A DNA stretch of 64,000 nucleotides from Streptomyces longispororuber (GTDB taxonomy: Bacteria; Actinomycetota; Actinomycetes; Streptomycetales; Streptomycetaceae). Every line of letters begins with the position of its first letter. Within the stretch, counting starts at the first letter, position 1. The DNA lies in contig NZ_BNBT01000013.1 in assembly GCF_014656095.1 (NCBI RefSeq), positions 29,864 to 93,863 of the forward strand, read 5' to 3'. The notes below the pieces were generated by a model. The model was given only the letters and a program-made list of their open reading frames with translations, made no database searches and was not told where the DNA came from. The position numbers and the translations under genes are program-made. This document shows positions 60,361 through 64,000 of this stretch, in pieces.

Positions 60361-61098
60361 ATGACCGAAACTCGAACTCGCCAGCGTACCGCCGGAGGTG
60401 GGCTCGCGAGACGGCCGGCCCGCCGCGTCCTGCGGCTCGCCGCCGGCGCCACCGCGGCCTTACTCGTCACCGACCTCGCCACGCGCGTGTACAACCACTA
60501 CGACGCCATCCCCGGCGTCCGCAGGTTCGTGAACGTCGACCTCGAAGCGAACCTGGCCACATGGTGGAACAGCACGCTGCTGCTGGCCGTGGCGGGCACG
60601 GCGCTGATCGCCGCGCTGCTCAGCGGGCGCGACGCGCGCCCCGGGCGGCTGTCCTGGCTGGGCCTCGCCGGCGCCGTCGCCCTGCTCAGCGTCGACGAGA
60701 CGGCCTCGTTGCACGAACGCCTCGGCGAGGCGGGCAAGTCGTGGAAGGAGTGGGCCGGGGTCGCGCTGCCCACGCACGCCTGGGTGCTGCCCGGCGCGGT
60801 GCTCGCGGTGGTGGGCACCCTGTGCGCGGTGCTGTGGGCGCGGAAGCTCCCGCGTGACCTGCGCAACGGCCTGCTGGGGGCCCTGGCGGTGTACCTGGGC
60901 GGGGCCCTGCTGACCGAGGCGTTCAACGGCTGGGCGCTCGAGAACGGCCACAGCACCACGCTCATGCTGGGCACCCTCGTGGAGGAGGGCCTGGAGATGA
61001 GTGCCTGCCTCGTCGCCCTCGCCGTGCTCGGCCGGTACGTGGTACTGCGGTACGACCCGGCGTCCGGGCGCGCGGTGCTCCGGCTGCGGGACGGCTGA
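60361..61098 (+). CDS. Six-helix membrane protein with acidic intramembrane motifs and a TTA codon
   Basis: This 245-residue protein has about six hydrophobic segments. Conserved-looking acidic motifs lie at helix ends (SVDETASLHERLGEAGKSWKEW, NGWALENGHSTTLMLGTLVEEGLEMSACLVAL), reminiscent of membrane metal or hydrolase sites, but the family is not known to me. Codon 34 is TTA (60460-60462), the rare leucine codon read by bldA tRNA in Streptomyces, so full expression is expected only late in development. Confidence 0.75.
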   Translation: MTETRTRQRTAGGGLARRPARRVLRLAAGATAALLVTDLATRVYNHYDAIPGVRRFVNVDLEANLATWWNSTLLLAVAGTALIAALLSGRDARPGRLSWLGLAGAVALLSVDETASLHERLGEAGKSWKEWAGVALPTHAWVLPGAVLAVVGTLCAVLWARKLPRDLRNGLLGALAVYLGGALLTEAFNGWALENGHSTTLMLGTLVEEGLEMSACLVALAVLGRYVVLRYDPASGRAVLRLRDG

Positions 61099-61311
61099 CC
61101 CCGGCTCCGCTCCGCGGCCGGACGGGCCGCGGGCCGACGGAGGGCGGCGGCACCACCCCGGCCAACGGCCACCGGCCACCGGTGCCGTCCGCCCCCGGTG
61201 CCGCGAGCGCCCCCGGTGAACAATCGGGATTCACCGGACCTATGCCCCGTCGGCGGTCTACGGTACGGGCACACCGCGCCGCCTGCCGCGGTCGCACGAG
61301 GAGGACTTCCT

Positions 61312-61848
61312 GTGTCATCGCCCTGTGACCCCCGGAACGCTCCCGCCGGCGACGTGAGCGCGGCGCTCATGATGATCGACTCCCGTCTGAAGGCGGTCTA
61401 CGACGGCAGGACCCAGGCCGACCCCGAACAGCAGGCCCTCGTCGACCAGTTCATCGCCTCCCTGGGCCCCAGGGAGGTCGACGACGTCCTCGACGGCACC
61501 TGCACCCTCATCTTCCTGTTCATGAAGTGGCTGCGGATGGCCTACGAGGACCACGACCGGGACGTCATCGAGTACGTGGTGCCCAACCTCGTGGCCACGA
61601 TGCGCATGATGCCCAAGAGCGTCCGCCCCGAGGCCATCCCCACCATGGCCGGGCTGGTCGTCGCCGCGGGCACCGGCCTGAGCCCGAACCTGTGGCGCAA
61701 GCAGTACGGGGACTGGACCAAGGACGAGATGACTCCCCTGGAGGCCACCGCCTTCCTGCTCGCCGAGCACATCAACCGCCTCACCGACGACCACGACTTC
61801 GCCACCCGCATGATCACTCAGGCCCTGTCGGGGCCGGACGAGGACTGA
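61312..61848 (+). CDS. Conserved-looking cytoplasmic protein of unknown function
   Basis: This 178-residue helical protein starts at GTG 61312 after GAGGAGG. The earlier in-frame sequence lacks coding character. Helices SAALMMIDSRLKAVYDGR, EQQALVDQFIASLGPREVDDVLDGTCTLIFLFMKWLRMA and LEATAFLLAEHINRLTDDHDFATRMITQAL are visible. No membrane segment or known motif. Acidic overall. I do not recognise the family. Confidence 0.75.
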   Translation: MSSPCDPRNAPAGDVSAALMMIDSRLKAVYDGRTQADPEQQALVDQFIASLGPREVDDVLDGTCTLIFLFMKWLRMAYEDHDRDVIEYVVPNLVATMRMMPKSVRPEAIPTMAGLVVAAGTGLSPNLWRKQYGDWTKDEMTPLEATAFLLAEHINRLTDDHDFATRMITQALSGPDED

Positions 61849-61885
61849 GGGCCGGCCCGGAACGGGTCGACCACCCCGCCCTCCC

Positions 61886-63721
61886 CTACCCGGGCGGTAC
61901 GGTGCCGGGGTGGCGGAGCATCTGGTGGGTGGCCAGGGCGTGGTAGGCGGGGCTGGTGCTCAGCAGGTCCCGGTGGACGCCGGAGGCCACGGCGCGGCCG
62001 TGGTCGAGTACGACGATCCGGTCGGCGTGCTGCACGGTGGACAGCCGGTGGGCGATGACGAGCACGGCGCACTCCTGGGTGACGTCCTTCATCACCGTGG
62101 TGAGCGCGCTCTCGTTGATGGCGTCCAGGTGCGAGGTCGGCTCGTCCAGGAGGAGCAGGGAGGGGCGGGCGAGGAGGGCGCGGGCGAGCGCCACGCGCTG
62201 CCGTTCCCCGGCCGAGAGGGTGGCGCCGCGCTCGCCGAGCACACCGGACAGGCCGCCGCGCAACCGGCTGACCACGCCCTCCAGTTGGGCGAGTTCGACG
62301 ACGCGCCGGACGTCCGCATCGGCGGCGTCGGGGACGGCGTAGGCGATGTTGTCCCGCAGCGTGCCGTGGACGACGTGCGTGTCCTGGTCGACGACGGCGA
62401 TGCGGGCCCGGCAGGCGGCGCGGCTCAGCCCGGTCGCGGGGCGCCCGTCGAACAGCAGAACCCCGGAGTCCGGTTCGTAGAACCTGGCGACCAGCGCGAA
62501 GACCGTGCTCTTGCCCGCCCCCGACCGCCCGACGAGGGCGACCTGACCGCGCCGGGGGACGGTGAAGGTGAGGCCGCGCAGCACGGGCCGATCCGGGTCG
62601 TAGCCGAAGTGGACGTCGTGCAGGGCCAGGGCCGGTGTCCCGTCGGGCGCCTGCGCGGCGGCGGTGGCCTCGGGGGCCGTCCACCGCGGGCGCGCGGGCG
62701 ACGAGGGCCGCTCCGACGGCTTCACGGGCTCCGTCGGCTCCGCGGGGAGCGACAGTGCCTGCTCGATCCGCTGGTAGGCCCCCATGCCCCGCTGCATCAG
62801 CCCGACCGCGCGGAACACGGACGACAGCGGAAGGACCAGGTAGGAGGCGTAGAGGAGGAAGGCCACCAGGTCGCCGAGCGAGGTGGCGCTCCCGTCGACG
62901 CGCAGGCCGCCGATGACCAGGACGAGCAGGAAGGAGCCCTGGACGGCGAGTTCGACGGCGGGGCTCATCACGGAGGCCAGCTTCGCCGTGCGGACCCCCG
63001 CGGTGTACGCCGACTCGACGCGCCGGCCGATGCGCTCCGCCTCCCGCTCCTCGGCGCGGTGCACCCGCACCATCGGCAGGGCGCCGAGGGCGCGTTCCAG
63101 GTCGGCGGCGAGGGCGCCGAGGGAGTTCTGCATCCGCTCGGAGGCCGCCCGGATGCCCTTGAGCAGCGAGGTCACCACCACCGCGGCGGTGGCGACGGTC
63201 AGGGCGACCAGGAGCAGGAGCAGCGGGTCGATCCAGACCATGAGGGCGATCGCCCCGGCGGCGACGAGGACCCCGGTCACCAGGTCGACCAGTGCCTGGG
63301 AGACCACTTCCCGCAGCAGGGTGGTGTCCGCAGTGACGCGGGCGATGAGGTCACCGCCGCGGTGCTCGTCGTACGCGCGCATCTCCAGGCGCAGCAGTCT
63401 CGCCACCAGTCCGTGGCGCAACTGCCGTACGACGCCCTCGCCCATGCGCTCCAGGACGAACCGCCCCACCGCGCCGGTGACCGCCTCCGCGACGAACAGC
63501 GCCGCGAGGACGGCGAGCAGCGGCCAGAAGGCTCCGCCCCGTCCCCCGGTGTCCACGACGTTCTTGGCGACGAGCGGCTGGGCGAGGCCGAGCGCCGATC
63601 CGGCCAGCGTGAGGGCGGTGGCGGCGGCGACGGAGGACCGGTGGCCGGCGGTGAGCCGGTGCGTGGTGGTGATGGCGCCCCACGTCGAGCGGTCGCGCGG
63701 CTCGCCCGTGGTGTCGCTCAT
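61886..63721 (-). CDS. ABC exporter (fused membrane and ATPase domains), lasso-peptide type
   Basis: This 611-residue half-transporter has an N-terminal six-helix exporter domain (about 25-315) and a C-terminal ATPase. Its motifs are Walker A VGRSGAGKST, signature LSAGERQRVALARAL, Walker B LLLLDEPTSHLD and switch His VIAHRL. There is no N-terminal C39 peptidase. ATG overlaps the stop of the lasso B2 protease gene (ATGA), as in lasso peptide clusters, where such transporters export the mature lasso. An Ala/Pro-rich linker joins the domains (about 345-390). Confidence 0.88.
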   Translation of the reverse strand: MSDTTGEPRDRSTWGAITTTHRLTAGHRSSVAAATALTLAGSALGLAQPLVAKNVVDTGGRGGAFWPLLAVLAALFVAEAVTGAVGRFVLERMGEGVVRQLRHGLVARLLRLEMRAYDEHRGGDLIARVTADTTLLREVVSQALVDLVTGVLVAAGAIALMVWIDPLLLLLVALTVATAAVVVTSLLKGIRAASERMQNSLGALAADLERALGALPMVRVHRAEEREAERIGRRVESAYTAGVRTAKLASVMSPAVELAVQGSFLLVLVIGGLRVDGSATSLGDLVAFLLYASYLVLPLSSVFRAVGLMQRGMGAYQRIEQALSLPAEPTEPVKPSERPSSPARPRWTAPEATAAAQAPDGTPALALHDVHFGYDPDRPVLRGLTFTVPRRGQVALVGRSGAGKSTVFALVARFYEPDSGVLLFDGRPATGLSRAACRARIAVVDQDTHVVHGTLRDNIAYAVPDAADADVRRVVELAQLEGVVSRLRGGLSGVLGERGATLSAGERQRVALARALLARPSLLLLDEPTSHLDAINESALTTVMKDVTQECAVLVIAHRLSTVQHADRIVVLDHGRAVASGVHRDLLSTSPAYHALATHQMLRHPGTVPPG

Positions 63722-64000
63722 CGGGCCTGCCGCGGTTCCGGGGGGATGGCGATGAGGCGGGTGAAGTAGTCGTCCGGCACGCCTTCGCCCACCGGGTGGC
63801 CGTCGACCTCGATCCAGGCGTGGGCGGTGAAGGGCGGCACGACGCGGACGCCGGTGCACCAGGTCGGCCAGGTTCCGCCAAGACGGCACAGGAGCGCGGC
63901 CCCGATGGACCGGGGCAGGCAGCCGCGCGGCCCGGCGCAGCGCAGGCTCACCGCGCAGACGGCGTCCCGGGCCTCGGCGGCCCCGGCCGCGGCGAGGGCG
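63718..64000 (-). CDS. Lasso peptide B2 maturation protease (partial)
   Basis: Visible are the last 93 residues of a protein entering from the right edge. Pattern RCAGPRGCLPRSIGAALLCRLGG, TGVRVVPPFTAHAWIEVDGHPVGEG fits the transglutaminase-like protease of lasso peptide pathways, with catalytic Cys (GCLPRS), His (AHAW) and Asp (VDG). It cleaves the leader peptide of the precursor before ring closure. The precursor, B1 and cyclase genes should lie just beyond this window. Confidence 0.85.
   Translation of the reverse strand, partial: ALAAAGAAEARDAVCAVSLRCAGPRGCLPRSIGAALLCRLGGTWPTWCTGVRVVPPFTAHAWIEVDGHPVGEGVPDDYFTRLIAIPPEPRQAR

Overview
The window is a high-GC actinobacterial chromosome segment, almost certainly Streptomyces. 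Third codon positions are nearly all G or C, GTG starts and 4- or 8-base gene overlaps are common, ribosome sites are GGAGG-type, and long false open frames lie opposite most genes. One intergenic repeat (near 17,450) is of a kind I recall as recurrent in Streptomyces. No rRNA, integrase, transposase or CRISPR array is visible.

Layout. 1-1,200: the end of a secreted phosphodiesterase gene, a decayed 2-hydroxyacid dehydrogenase, and an unusual tRNA-like sequence whose 3' half precedes its 5' half. 1.2-6.5 kb: a nikABCDE-type ABC importer whose promoter carries a palindrome resembling the nickel-responsive Nur box. 6.6-13 kb: an acyl-CoA dehydrogenase pair with a quinone oxidoreductase, an XRE-cupin regulator, a PIG-L deacetylase and a peptidase-like hydrolase. 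13.2-16.1 kb: the lactate oxidation operon lutABC. 16.2-20.5 kb: an osmoprotectant ABC importer whose ATPase gene is separated from, and convergent with, its permease and binding-protein genes. 21.2-22.7 kb: a GH3 beta-N-acetylhexosaminidase with a DasR-like operator inside its promoter.

23.4-28.9 kb is a compact five-gene cassette: PhyH-type dioxygenase, a glycosyltransferase-like DUF6271-type protein, a type III PLP decarboxylase, a GNAT acetyltransferase and an MFS exporter. It looks like a small-molecule pathway outside the standard classes. 29-37.8 kb holds a large secreted hydrolase, a NUDIX enzyme, a long-form GAPDH, a Fur-family peroxide regulator, a candidate His-rich repeat protein overlapping katG, and katG. 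37.9-47.1 kb holds a membrane NACHT NTPase followed by a compact siphovirus-like (non-contractile) tail cluster: terminator-like protein, tail tube, chaperone pair joined by a probable -1 frameshift, coiled-coil protein, short tape measure, Dit-like protein, fibre-like protein, hub and a small coiled-coil protein. It has no head, packaging, integrase, sheath or lysis genes. This looks like a domesticated or F-type tailocin-like particle and is the most striking feature of the window.

47-64 kb: a streptogramin lyase homologue with its catalytic residues intact, a flavin monooxygenase, a degenerate caspase-like protein, a second cytochrome oxidase subunit I with a membrane protein and a flavohaemoglobin (possibly hypoxia controlled), a membrane-anchored Mrr-like nuclease with an SOS-like box upstream, a TetR-controlled SnoaL/NmrA pair, several small orphan genes (one with a rare TTA codon), and at the right edge an ABC exporter coupled to a lasso-peptide B2 protease, i.e. 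the edge of a lasso peptide cluster.
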